Positions 45,120 to 56,305 are shown, counted from the first letter of the stretch. The stretch is 64,000 nt of DNA from Cladorrhinum sp. PSN259 (GCA_033725935.1 MU867098.1:124001-188000); one strand, 5' to 3'. The notes: generated from the letters alone by a model not told the origin. Program-made: numbers and translations.

Positions 45120-47170
45120 CTACGACCCATACCCATTAGCACCCGCTTGCGCTGCGGCAGCACTCTGCTGCCTGTAATGTTGCTCCTCCCCATCATGATG
45201 CAATGTGACACTGTTAAACTCCTCAAACGGATCCGAAGTTTCCACTCCAGGAGTCGCAAGCCCACTGTCGAGCGGCACACCACTGGAACCCGACTTAGGC
45301 ATCATCGGTCTCGAACCGCTGATATCCACACTCTCACTCTCTTTCACGTTTCTGAAATTGATCGTGTCAATCCCCCTACCCTGGTTTGGCACAATGGGCG
45401 GCTTCATGTGCCTGATTAATGCCCACTGAGTCGTCCTGAAAAATGGATGCGTCTTGATATCTGATGCGCCGGCTCGGGCTCCGAGTCGACGATTCTCGTC
45501 CTTGATTAACAGTTTGCGAATCAGGGATTTGCAGAGGCTGAAGAGGAAAAAGTCAGTATAATCAGACGAACAAGGGAGAGGTATGAAAAGCTTACTTTGA
45601 GATTTGCGGTGCACCAGCATGATCAGGGAAGGGAATATCTTCCCTCAGAATGTTGGCAAACGTCGCGTTACGGTTCTTGCCCTTGAACGGCGTGGTGCCG
45701 TACAACATCTCGTAAACTAAGATACCCAGCGTCCACCAATCCACTGCGCTGGTGTGTCCGCTCCCCTTGATCACTTCCGGAGCAATGTACTCCTCGGTTC
45801 CAACGAAAGAGTTGGTCCTAAAGTTGGCAATGCAAGACTTGGTATCAATCGTCGGCAGAGACGTCGAGCTGGTACCGTTGCCCTTGCCCAGGATCATGGT
45901 GGGCTTGCCACCGGGATCCGACTGTTTTGATAGATCGAAATCTGAAAGCATGATATGACCGGACTGGTGGAGGAGGATATTCTCGGGCTTCAAATCGCGG
46001 TAGATGAAGCCCATCAAATGCAGATACTCCAATGCCGCGGTGACCTCGGCCGCGTAGAAGCGGGCATCGTCCTCTGATATGCACTTGCCGGGCCTTGTCT
46101 GCAGCGCCCTGAAGAACTCTCCTCCACTGCAGTACTCCATGCAGAGGTATAGATAATCCTCGGACTGGAAAGAGTGGTACAACGTGACTATAAAAGGATG
46201 GTTGCTGGTGGCCAAGATCTCCTGCTCGGCCAGCGCTCTCTTAATCTTGTTGCGCTTGATCATTTCTTTTTTGCTCAACACTGTTTGAAGGAGAATAGAT
46301 TTGTCAGCCACATACACCATTTGTTCTCAGAATCAGTATCCAGAACTTACCCTTCATGGCATATAACCTGCCGCTCTTCTTTTCTTTTACTAGATAAACC
46401 TTTCCTACATCTCCCTTACCAATCAACTTGATTTTGTCGAAGCTGCCAGGGCCTACCTCAACGTTCCGGACCTTGATAGAGTTAGAGCTATATGTCCTGC
46501 GGAACGCGAGCGGCGAGTGATTTGGTGGCGGTAATGCACCGAGGTCATCGATATCGGGGCCGAGACCAGGATCGCTGGTTTTTGAGTCGGCGAATCCTAA
46601 TGAGTTGGAGTCGTTGCTCTCAGCGAGCGGCTCCTTGGAGAGCTCGGCGGTTCCGGGTCGGTCCCCGCCATTACCCTTAGAAAATAGTCCATGCGCATTC
46701 GGGGCGCTTGCAACCTTTCTCAATTTCCTCGCGAGCTCCTCCTTTGTCTTTGCAGTTTGAGCCTCGGGTATGGTACCGTCGGGGCCATCAACCTTGAGCA
46801 TCGGGGTGTCTGGTGGACTCGGGGGAACGGATCCCTCATTGCGGTGTCGTAAGCCAGGCTGGCCTTGGTGGGCAAAGTAGGGGTTCGCGTGGGCTGTCGG
46901 GCTCATGGCCTCATCGAGGGGATGACCCTCGCTGGCAGTAGTTGCGCTACGCAGGCGGCCAACGCTAAAGAACCGCGTTGAGGTCTGGCGTTTGCTTGCA
47001 CTATGGGTGCTGGTGGTCGTGGTGTTTTCGGATCGCAGGGAGGCGGAGCCATGGCTGTTGCCATCGCGGGTTTGACTCTCGCGGTCGCGGCTCCCCGAGC
47101 TGATGCGGAAGAAGCTCTTCAGTTTTTGCTGGAAATGGCTGTCGCCATTCGTGTTCTTGGTCGACGGCAT
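45120..47170 (-). CDS. nrc-2: AGC-family protein kinase NRC-2 (flippase-kinase type)
   Basis: Exons 47170-46351, 46280-45596 and 45537-45120 join in frame to 640 residues, close to the size I recall for Neurospora NRC-2, which represses conidiation. Yeast relatives Fpk1/Fpk2 phosphorylate lipid flippases at the plasma membrane. Residues 1-235 are disordered and Ser-rich. The kinase domain starts near [20 protein letters not shown], with catalytic Lys 273 in [12 protein letters not shown] at about 367-374, and SDFDLS at about 386-391. The metal-binding motif is DFD rather than DFG, a mark of this subfamily along with the long insert before [12 protein letters not shown]. The APE helix and [12 protein letters not shown] follow. 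A C-terminal AGC extension contains [14 protein letters not shown]. Introns are 70 and 58 bp. The long upstream region suggests transcriptional control. Confidence 0.95.
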
Positions 47171-48672
47171 TCTGTCGTCGGTTTGGCAATCATGAGGCGC
47201 AGGCCATGATGAGATGGTTAAGATGGATGATGGAAGGGGTATGTCGGGAGTGGACTGGGCTTGGTGGATAACAACGACAGGGAGAATGATTGGTAGCCGG
47301 TCGGGGGGACAGCGGTTGCCCGCAGCACTGGAGTGCACGCTGTGCACGTTCTTTGCAGCAAGCCAGGATCCAGTGCTGTCAATGGATAAAGACTGTATGT
47401 ATTAGGTAAGTGACGGGTATTTCCGCCACTCATCACTTTTACACCATATTATCAATCAGATCTCTCTCTCTTTTCACTTTTCAGCTGAGGCGATTTTCCC
47501 GATAGTGCAGTTTTTTCTGACTGCGTAAAATGGAAAGCCCAATCCCGAAGTGCGGCACGACCATTTTTCAGCGCCCATTGATGAGGACCTACTGCAATCG
47601 GGCAGTGGATTCTGTTAATTTGCCATTACCAATACCGAAAACAAACCAGAAACACGACTGGCCTGAACCCTTTCTGGGATCGACCTGGACCTTTCTCGTA
47701 TACCAAAACACCTCTCTTTGTAGGATCAGCTGGATGTGTCTCTCTCTTCTCCTCCCCTGTGCCAGCTGACAGACAAGCACTACTTGCCGTAGACAGACTG
47801 CACATCCTCCCGCCTCTCTAGGTCTAGATCGGCTTTTTTTCTGTTACTGCAAGAGGACCTACCTACTTGGGAACCAAAACTCGCTCACCTAACTGGCTTA
47901 TGATTTTCTCCGGGGATTGTTTCACTCCTATTCCCGGGACCTTTTTCTCAATTTTGTTTTTTGCTTTCTTATTTTCGTAGATAATAACCCAAAAATGTCT
48001 GTCTGGACCTGGAATTCCCATCTCGTGTTACCCAGTCAATACGCATCATAAAGTAACATTCCGGATCTGCCGATCTTCCCCACACCAACCACGTCAACTT
48101 CCATGGTTTAGAGTATGAATCTGGTTTGATGAGGCCGAACACTTACTGTGTATGGTCAACAAGCACGATAAAAAAAATCTTAACTCCGGAAGCTTACAAA
48201 TATAAAAAAAAAAGAGTGAGTACGTGGCCTTCCGTTTCACACTACTATAACAAGAAGTAATCAACAAAACAGACTCGGTCCGAGTCATGCGGTCCCGTCT
48301 CATGTTTGAAATCAACTTTGCGGAGTTAATAGTGTTTCGACCGAGACACATCATTTATTGTGACTCTCTCTCGTTGGGATAGTGCTTGTTTATTCTTAGT
48401 CTCAGATAAATCCGAGAGCAAGTTTGACATTAGTGGTTTGGACAAAAGTAAACTGAAAGTGCGAGCTGGGAAAAGTGTATAAGCCGGTGAGAACATATTG
48501 AGGGAAATCGAGATCACAGTCACCGAACATTCACGTTTCCAGTCTCAGCAGGTACTAATTTAGAAAAATTGCAATAAATAACCGCGTAGTGAGATCACAG
48601 CACTTGGAACCAGATATCGAACGGAAACTTCTGTCATGTGTTGCCGTTCAACCCCCCAAAACACATTGTTCC
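47171..48672. promoter_or_regulatory. NRC-2 upstream region and SDR trailer
   Basis: No gene supported. The first several hundred bases are the likely NRC-2 leader and promoter on the minus strand. A CT-rich tract (47461-47475) lies in it. The right part is the trailer of the SDR gene. Confidence 0.55.
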
Positions 48673-49553
48673 CTAAAACTTCTCCACATAAGGCCTCAAA
48701 TCCAGCTCATGCGTAAAGCTGGACCGATGCTGAGTATGCAAATGCCAGTAACTATCGGCAATCTGTTTGACCCGAAATTAGCATCACAACCCTCTGCTAC
48801 TCTTATCACAGAAAGAATCAACTTACCGCATCAGGGCTAATCTTTCCATCCTCTTTCCCATCATTGGCAGTATACCCCTTCATCCTCGGGATGTCAATAA
48901 TCCCATCGACAATCACATGAGCCACGTGCACGCCCTGCGGGCCAAACTCCCTGGCCAAGCTCTGGCCCAGCGCCCTCACGGCAAACTTGGCCGCCGCAAA
49001 GGTACCGAACCGGGCAGAACCACGGACCGAGGCCGTGGCGCCCGTGATGATCAGAGTAGGCGGATGCGGAGGGGAAGCATTCAGAGATGCCAAAAGAGAG
49101 GGCAAGGTCGCCTGGGCGAAATTGAAGAGACCACCCACGTTGTGGGTCAGACTTGCGGACAGGTCCGAGGGTTGGAGTTCCAGGAAGGGCTTGATTGCGT
49201 AGCCGGCACCTACGTTGTCTGTTTTTTCTAGTTGGTTAATAATGCGTGAAGAGAGATGATGCTGTGAAGTAAAAAAGAGGGAGCAACGAACAGACAGCAG
49301 CAGCGAGGTTCTTCTCTGGAAATTCCTTCTTGATTTGTTCAAAAGCGGAAGCCACCGAGGCAGGATCCGAGGTATCGGTGCTGATACCGATCGCTTGGCC
49401 GCCCGAGGACTTGATCTCGGAGACGATGTCAGTGTAGCTAGAGGGATTGCGGGCTAGGAGGACGACTGGGTAGGTTTGGGCAAAGCGGAGCGCGACGGAG
49501 CGGCCTGTACCGGCGCCGACGCCTGCGATGACTGCGTAGAATTTGGAGGCCAT
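48673..49553 (-). CDS. Short-chain dehydrogenase/reductase lacking the catalytic Tyr
   Basis: Exons 49553-49292, 49218-48827 and 48762-48673 join in frame to 247 residues, a standard classical-SDR length. The nucleotide-binding loop GVGAGTG is at residues 11-17, the NVGAG turn at 89-93 and the structural Asn at 114 (THNVGG). The active-site stretch reads GTFAAAKFAVRALGQSLARE: Lys165 is kept but the Tyr of YxxxK is Phe161. Related SDRs with FAAAK exist, so this is a subfamily trait rather than a break, but the reaction cannot be predicted. The C-terminus IADSYWHLHTQ...ELDLRPYVEKF is typical of that subfamily. Intron 1 (73 bp) uses a GTTCGT donor, chosen because it alone restores the VYNVGAG motif. 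Intron 2 (64 bp) is standard. No secretion or membrane signal, so probably cytosolic. Confidence 0.9.
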
Positions 49554-49952
49554 AGTTGTGGTGATATGTTTGATGAAGGTAGAAACGAAAGCTAGTAAGT
49601 AAGTGAGCTCAAAATTAGAGTGATTAACAGGACGATGTAATATAAGCAGATGGGAAGAACACGTCTTTGAAACGAATTGGATTTAGTCGGAAGGTTTGCT
49701 ATATATACACACTGTCTCTTTGATGAATGATGTGCTTGGATGCTCAATGAGATGATGAATCAACGGTTGAATATGAACCCCGCAGACCGAACCGATGATT
49801 AATAATACAGGACTATGCGTAAGGTTCTACAGAGATGATGAGACTTCCATTGCAGAAATGAGAAATTCCAGATTTGGGGAAATGCGGCCAGCTAATATGC
49901 AGGTGCGCTTAGTTACCGGTGATGGTGTTGTTCAGGGAATGGACGGTTTGAT

Positions 49953-49981
49953 CATTAATCTCAACTCAACTGAGATTAATG
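49953..49981. repeat. 11-bp perfect inverted repeat
   Basis: CATTAATCTCA (49953-49963) and TGAGATTAATG (49971-49981) are separated by 7 bp. An 11-bp tandem repeat (CACGTAACATA, twice) lies close by at 50018-50039. Confidence 0.85.
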
Positions 49982-50099
49982 GGTGTTTTCGCGTCCAACG
50001 TGTAAAAGTGGTAATTACACGTAACATACACGTAACATACATGAGCAAATGCTGGTGAAGAGCGGGTTTTTAGTGGAAATCGGTACATTTGGACAGAAA

Positions 50100-50520
50100 A
50101 AATCAGGGGCGTAAGTAAGGTCAGGCAGGTAACTAATGGTTAAGCAAGTAACTAAGCATTATTAATGAAAATAACTGTAGGTAAATTTTACATTAAATGC
50201 ATTAAAAATAATTGAAAAATAATTATTATATATATTTTTAACTTTGGCTTTTAGTTATATAATTTTAAATCATGATTCCTTAAGTAGGAATTTTTATACC
50301 TACTTCTGCCTTGTAAAAGTCTTTTTAATGTTGAATCCTTTTAATTTTTAATTTTTAAAAATATATAAATAAATCAGATTCTTAAAGAAAAGTATTGGTT
50401 TCGAAATAAAACCTCCAAATATTACTGGATTTAAATGCGCTATTAAAATCCAGTGGCTGTGCTGTGTTGCTGGGGGTAAATAGTTAATGATAAATAATTA
50501 GCTATTATCACATCGGCTAA
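50100..50520. repeat. AT-rich block resembling RIP-decayed DNA
   Basis: This block is far richer in A, T and TpA than its surroundings, with long stretches almost free of G and C (about 50165-50400) and stops in all frames. Such islands in Neurospora relatives are usually old repeats mutated by RIP (C to T changes). No coding remnant could be read, so the original element is unknown. Confidence 0.55.
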
Positions 50521-50825
50521 AATTAGTGGGCCACTTTCGACCTCTTCTCACCACAACCACCGCGTCTTCATTGTCTTGACCTTTTCAAAAAGTCACGACA
50601 AACGGTCGCGCCATTCCAATATTCCATCGAAAATCATTGATTGTTATGTTTTAATTATTTTCCAAATTTTCATTTTCGTCCGAGGAGTTTTCCGATCTGA
50701 GACATTATTCATGAAGTTCATGAGATTAACTGCTACAGGCGACCGGCTACCAACCACTTACCCTGCAGTGACAACATCGATCTCTGCTAAACAAATGTTT
50801 GGAATATAACCACCACTCCTTGACG

Positions 50826-52250
50826 ATGCCTTTCGTGCCGGGATGGGAGTTGGAGCGGGTACTGAATTCTCAGACGGCCGCCAGACTTAATTCGCCAACT
50901 GGGGGAGGTCTCCTTCAAGATGAAGATTTCGAGGATGCTGACATGGGGGAGAGGGCAATCTGGGACGCTCAGGACGAGTATGAGGGACTCAACCATGAAG
51001 AGGAGAAGATGGAACTCGACCTCCCAGTTCTTTCAAAACCACACCAAAGCCAAGAGGACCTATCACCACCACCCTCACTGGCAAACCTAGGCGCGCCTCC
51101 CAAACCTGATAAACTTCCTTCACTCCGTCCACCTCCGAGACCATCATCTCAACTTATGGTTGTCCTTGATTCTAGTCCAAGGAGGACACCGTTTGCCACA
51201 GTAACAGATGATCTCTCGGAAGACCCACTCGGCATGAATACCTCAGACCTTCTCCCCAAGTCGCATGCCAAGCGAGTTCAGATATCACCACCAAAGGCAC
51301 CTGTGGTCGTGCCAGCAAAATTACCAACCATAACACCTCAACCAAGGAAACGGGGCCGCCCAGTCGGATGGAGACCTGGTAGCGGTCCATACAGCAAACT
51401 CACCGGCGGTTCACCAGCTCCTCGCCCAAAACCACCAAAGAAGCCCATTAGTGAGAGAAAGAAGCCGGGAAGACCACCAGGAAAATTAGGTAAACCACCA
51501 GCACCCATCGGCCGTCAGGTGTATCTCGCTCAGAACCCAAAATTTCTTGTGTTCAAGTGCGAGTGGCAAGGCTGCCAAGCAGAATTGCACAACGCAGAAA
51601 CCCTTCGCAAGCACATCTTATTCGTTCACGGCCGGCCACCATCACCAAATTCGGAAACATACTCTGCACCCTCGAGGCCAAACTCATCCTCATCAGCACT
51701 CTGCGTTGACAAGCCGTCCCCGGTTATGATTTGCAAATGGGCGAAATGCCGTTCAGCCTCCACCACTCCGCCAATCACTTTTGACATTTCCAGCTTCCCC
51801 GACCACGCAGAGCAGACACATATCCTTCCTATTCTCTGGCAACTGGGTGACGGTCCTCAAAATACCTCTTGCTCTTCCGTCCCTGCGGCGCCGCTTACTG
51901 GTAATAAGTTGCCATTGTACCTATTTGACGAAAGCAACACGACGCAAGTCACGCCGGATGTGCGCGATCAGCAGACCGAAAACGACGAGGACCGCAAAAG
52001 ACGTCAGATGCAGATCAACAAGATACTTATTCAAAGGGACAAAAACGCACCGCCTGAGCAGGAGTACACGGAGGAAGAGCAGAGGAATATTGCCAAGTTC
52101 TTGGATGAAAAGAAGAAGCGGCAGAAGATGTTTAGGGATTATGCTGAGCGGCAGGTTATTGCTGAGAGTCTAAAGGATGCTGCTGCTGTGAGGACGAAGA
52201 ATATAAAGGTGGAGAAGGGAGGCGGAGGCGTTCACGGTTTTAAGGTCTAG
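50826..52250 (+). CDS. AT-hook and C2H2 zinc-finger nuclear protein
   Basis: A single exon of 474 residues from the ATG at 50826 (GACGATGCC); the frame before it has no ATG. The N-terminal 80 residues are acidic. Two AT-hook-like cores follow: KRGRPVG at about 175 and KKPGRPPGK at about 213, both of which bind the minor groove of AT-rich DNA. A C2H2 finger lies at about 245-267 (CEWQGC ... HILFVH). A second, degenerate Cys/His group starts with CKWAKC at about 302. The C-terminal 90 residues are a charged helix (EYTEEEQRNIAKFLDEKKKR). These point to a nuclear DNA-binding or chromatin protein. I do not recognise a named orthologue. Its promoter contains the AT-rich block. Confidence 0.85.
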   Translation: MPFVPGWELERVLNSQTAARLNSPTGGGLLQDEDFEDADMGERAIWDAQDEYEGLNHEEEKMELDLPVLSKPHQSQEDLSPPPSLANLGAPPKPDKLPSLRPPPRPSSQLMVVLDSSPRRTPFATVTDDLSEDPLGMNTSDLLPKSHAKRVQISPPKAPVVVPAKLPTITPQPRKRGRPVGWRPGSGPYSKLTGGSPAPRPKPPKKPISERKKPGRPPGKLGKPPAPIGRQVYLAQNPKFLVFKCEWQGCQAELHNAETLRKHILFVHGRPPSPNSETYSAPSRPNSSSSALCVDKPSPVMICKWAKCRSASTTPPITFDISSFPDHAEQTHILPILWQLGDGPQNTSCSSVPAAPLTGNKLPLYLFDESNTTQVTPDVRDQQTENDEDRKRRQMQINKILIQRDKNAPPEQEYTEEEQRNIAKFLDEKKKRQKMFRDYAERQVIAESLKDAAAVRTKNIKVEKGGGGVHGFKV

Positions 52251-52964
52251 CACACCCTGATCTCATTCATCCTCCTGATGATGAGCTGGGAGGATGAGCA
52301 CGGGTGAGCTTAGTGGGCGGAGTGGATTTGGGTTGGCAAAAATATGGAAAGTGAAATTGGCTCGAACGTCGGACGGAAGCGTCTTATCAACTGAGCAAAA
52401 GGAAGATCATATGGCGACATTTAGAGCATAGCGTAGAAATGGTTGAATAGGGAAGCAAACTCGGGGAACTTTAGGCATAGCTCAGGGGGAGATAGAGAGA
52501 ATGGAGTTGCAGGATGATGTATAATTATCACTCACTCTCTCGATAATAGAGGCAAAACATCATTATATTGCAGGCTCGCTGACCAAACAAACTTGCCTAA
52601 GATAATACCATATCCATTATTCAGCCACCCACCCACCCGTTCAACTTCAACTGACAGCAAGCGCTTCTCCGGTTTCCAAACCAAGTAACGTAACCAACCG
52701 CGTAAATACCGTAATCACTTACACCACATCAAATGGTTCAATTAAGCCCAACATCCCCTGCCCCACCATCCATCATCCATCGCGCAAGCAACTCACTCAA
52801 TCTACATACCCCACCAAGTCGCATCACCAACCATCCCGTTCATCCTTCTCCCACGCGCCGCGTCGCGACACACACACAATCTTCAAACTTCCCATATACA
52901 ACTAGGTAACTCTTCCTTTGTGCCGAGGGGAAAAAACAAACCTACAGTAAAATAATCATCAAAA
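52251..52964. promoter_or_regulatory. Trailer of the C2H2 gene and promoter of Dad3
   Basis: No gene seen. The right half is C/A-rich (CCACCCACCC, CACACACAC) with an ATG-poor leader before the Dad3 start codon. Confidence 0.6.
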
Positions 52965-53348
52965 ATGGATCACCACCGTAACCACCACAATCAGCCACCA
53001 CCACCACCACCACCACCACCATCACAAGGTCTAAAAACCCTACAACAGCAAACAGACCCCCTCTTCCTCCTCACGCCTCAAGAACAGGAAATACTGGAAG
53101 AGTACGAGCGCTTAGCGGGGAACATGAAAAAGGTATTTATTTCTCTTACACAAAAGAAAGAGTGAACCAAAATAAATAAACTAAACCCCAAAAAAAAGTT
53201 GGCATCCCTCCTCGACGTATTAGCTTCCCAGCCGACCATGGAGATTCTGGACGGCCTTCGAGAGCTGGAGCGCAAGACGGGCGTGGTCTTCACCCTCCTC
53301 AAGGCGAGCGTGTACAGTATCGTGCTGCAGCAGCAGGAGATCGACTGA
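52965..53348 (+). CDS. DASH/Dam1 kinetochore complex subunit Dad3
   Basis: Exons 52965-53132 and 53199-53348 give 105 residues. Dad3 is a small subunit of the ten-protein DASH ring that couples kinetochores to dynamic spindle microtubules. The family core is clear: LTPQEQEILEEYERLAGNM, then LASLLDVLASQPTMEILDG, then LRELERKTGVVFTLLKASVY and SIVLQQQEID at the end. The first 20 residues are an added His/Asn/Pro-rich extension with a run of nine prolines, encoded by a CCA repeat, which is not part of the family core. The 66-bp intron has a GTATTT donor and ACTAAAC branch site. Its trailer contains a CAT/AAC microsatellite. Confidence 0.93.
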
Positions 53349-53385
53349 AGGTGTGGAAAACCTACCTACCTAGTGATGGAACATG

Positions 53386-53425
<40 letters not shown>

Positions 53426-53772
53426 ACAACAACAACAACAAAAAACCGCAGTAATTAGAAATTTTGGTGACGGGAGAGCAAAGAAAGAGAGGAAGAAAAA
53501 TGAAAACATCAAAAACTGATACCCCCAATAAATCAGACAAAAGAAAGAAGGCAGTTGAATAGATGGATGGAAGACCAAAAGTTTAGGTTTAAGGGTGTGT
53601 GTATGTGTTGTATGTAAACAAACCACCACCCAACCCATCCCAGCCAAAAAAAAAAAAAACCACTGTAAAAACATCACATCATACAATCCCGAGATACTCT
53701 TCGACACCTCTCGCCGGCAATATATTTTACATCCTTTTTGTTTTATACACATTTTTAAAACATCTAAGCAGA
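53349..53772. other. Convergent 3' region of Dad3 and uS5m
   Basis: No gene seen. It holds both trailers, a CAT/AAC microsatellite on the left and a run of A at about 53646-53659. Confidence 0.7.
53388..53440. repeat. Compound (CAT)n(AAC)n trinucleotide repeat
   Basis: About 12 CAT units run directly into about five AAC units, 40 bp after the Dad3 stop codon. Confidence 0.95.
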
Positions 53773-55303
53773 TTAATATACAGACCCGCCGTAGTACACC
53801 TTGCGGACGTCAACCAGCTTCTTTCCCCGACCGATAGCGATCTGCTCGGGGTCCTTTTGGTTGCACAGTGCCTCGTACGTAGCTTTGACAGTGTTCATGG
53901 GGTTCCGAGAACGGGGCACTCTGGCGGCCAAATCGTGAATGCCGGCGGCGCGGCACATTTCAAAGATGCGGTGCTGGACGCGGAGGCCGAATCCTATTTC
54001 ATCGTCATCATTGAATCAGCATATAAGCAAAATAAGAAAGGCACGAGAAAGGAAGATATAGGAAAAAGAGAAACATACCAGGAGGTCTAGCACTAAGCTC
54101 AACGACAGTGCCAGACACCTTGGCCGTCAAATTACCATAAATAGTCCGATTCTCGTACCGCCTAATAGGCTGCATGTTGCGAATCGCCAACAGCCTCGCC
54201 TTGGAGCTGGCAATGGCCGGTTCGGTTGACTTGGCCATTCCGATGCCTAACCATCCTTTACCGTTGCCGGCGCAAAACATGACCGAGGAGCTCTGAATCT
54301 TGCCCAGACGGGTCTGGTTGCTTACGAACCGGTGTACCAGCTTCACTGCCCTGAGCTCTAGGATTTCCCGGACGCTCATGCCCGTCCGTTTTTTCAGGTC
54401 CTGGTAAATACCCGTTGGGTCCAACCCTTCGTCCTCGGGGTCAACGTTACTCGAGTAAAGACCCGCCACTCCGGGCACCTTTCTCGGCAGGGCAGGCGCA
54501 AGCGAAGAGTTGCTTTTGAGGTTACCGTCCGTCATTGACGATCTCTCGAGGATATACTGCAGCACGTCGGCGTCCGTCGGGCCTGATGCTGATTCCTCGG
54601 CACTCTTATTTTTTGCCTCATTGTCAACCTGATCCTGCAAATAAGCCTTGAAGTCCTTGTGCGCCTGGTCCCGCACGTCGCCGGGCCATTTCCCCTCGGC
54701 AACCTTCTTCCACTGGTCGGGAACGAAATCCACCACCTTCTTCATCGTGCCCGTAACATCCCCTACCCTGAACTGGTCGGCCCATTGGATCAGATCCTCG
54801 GTGAACTCGTCCAGGTTCATGAATCTCGCTTCCGGATCGGGAGGTGCGTGTTTCTGGGGCCGCTTATCAATGATGGGCTGGTGCTCGGCGAAATCGTCCA
54901 GGTACGCCATCGCATAAGGGTCGTCTCTCAGCCGGCCCTGGATCGTTAGGTCCACGGGGTTGATGGCCGCTTCTCCTGCCTCGATTGCGGCAATCTGTTC
55001 GGGCGAATACCGCTTGGAAAGCTCGACCATTTCTTCTGGCGTGAACTTGGGACCCAATTTCTTCTTGATGAACTTGTTGAGATTTGCCTCGTTGAATTCT
55101 CCGTCTTCTTTTATGAGACCCATTTTAGCTGCGGGAATGCTGGAGAATCGTGATCTCCTGCGGGCTTCGAGTTGGGAGGAGGTGTGGAAGGAACTGCTAT
55201 GAACGGCGGGGAGTATTTGGCGACATGATGGTGAGGGAGCAGCAGCGCCCGGCAGACACCCAGAGGCAAGGAGCCTCCTGGCGGCTGGGCGTGCTACGCT
55301 CAT
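53773..55303 (-). CDS. Mitochondrial ribosomal protein uS5m
   Basis: Exons 55303-54079 and 53993-53773 join in frame to 481 residues; the 85-bp intron has a GTATGT donor. It is a structural protein of the mitoribosome small subunit. The start ATG at 55303 begins [15 protein letters not shown], an Arg/Ala/Ser-rich, acid-free targeting sequence; the open frame continues upstream but without an ATG. Residues about 60-310 are a fungal extension. The S5 double-stranded-RNA-binding domain starts near 319 ([20 protein letters not shown]) and includes [20 protein letters not shown]. The C-terminal S5 domain runs from about 395 ([20 protein letters not shown]) to [20 protein letters not shown]. Both domains are intact. 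It is divergent from the 73-aa membrane peptide gene. Confidence 0.95.
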
Positions 55304-56305
55304 GGCTTTTCTTGGGGGGGTTGGACTCCGAGTCCAATTGACGTCGTCGGCGGCGGCGGCGGCGGACCCCGGGGAGGTTGGTTGCGTGGGTTTGGGAGTC
55401 GTGGATCTACCGTGGGAATCGTCAATATCGGCCGGGAAAGCATGCGACTCCAACAATTTTTTTGGGTCCAAGCTCCCGCGGCCGGCTTGTGTCGATCCTG
55501 GGAAGAATGGAGGGGCTTCAAGATGCCTAACCTTTAAGGCATCAAGTTACCAGGTACCCGACCGTTTGGCTTGGCAGGATGAATCGGTGGGTCCCGATCT
55601 GAGTTGGAGTGACTGGCGCGACTGCTCAATTCAAGATCAAAAAAGTCATATGACTTCCCACGTGAATTTTCTTGCAATTTGTCCCCCTTTTTTGTTGGTC
55701 CAATTTCTCTGTCTTCCAAGTTCCCATCAACCACAAAGCTGCAAGATATATTCCATCTTGCATATTCATCAGTTCTCATTTCTTTTTTGTCAATATGCAT
55801 ACCATAGTCAAACTCTTTGTACAACCATGCTTACATAATGTGACCCTCTTCCCCCCCCCCCAAAAAAAAAATCATTCGACATTGTCGCAACTCTGAAACA
55901 GCCCAACCTGAACCCCTGTCCAGCGAAATCCCAAGTGGGCGGCAAAAGGGTGTGTGTGTGGTCAGGCCAGACCAGACGGGCTATCTCAAGCTTTGATCCT
56001 GACCATTCTCTGGTTTCATGTTATCCTTTTTCCCCCTCCCCATCACAAACCCTCCCACCCACTCAACTCTTCCTTCTTTTTTTCTTCTCCCCTGTTTCCC
56101 AACTACTCATCACACATCGCGATAATCTCAGTTTCTATTTTATTTTTTTCTCCTTCTTCTTTCATTCTTTTCATTAATTGATACCCCCAAACTTGCATTC
56201 CGTTATATATCAAACACACCACACTCGGCAGGTCCCAAAATCCAATTCCAACTTTAATATATCCCTCTGAACCACACACACAAATCAGTAAAATAAAAAG
56301 TAAAA
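55304..56305. promoter_or_regulatory. Divergent promoter between uS5m and the 73-aa peptide
   Basis: No gene supported. A GCC/GGC-rich stretch (55340-55370) is next to the uS5m start. A CACGTG palindrome lies at 55659-55664 (CCCACGTGAA), about 355 bp upstream of uS5m. From about 56020 the plus strand is C/T-rich, and 56200-56305 is a probable leader of the small plus-strand gene. Confidence 0.5.

Larger units (their letters stand above)
49554..50825. other. Divergent interval between SDR and C2H2 genes
   Basis: No gene supported. The parts next to each start codon are promoters. The centre holds a perfect hairpin, a short tandem repeat and an AT-rich block, listed separately. Confidence 0.6.

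Noticed and set aside
53388..53440. CAT/AAC repeat considered as a CRISPR-like or coding repeat
   Set aside because: Simple trinucleotide microsatellite in a trailer; no spacers, and the host is a fungus.
55304..55471. Upstream extension of uS5m
   Set aside because: Open frame but without an ATG; the ATG at 55303 gives a good mitochondrial targeting sequence.
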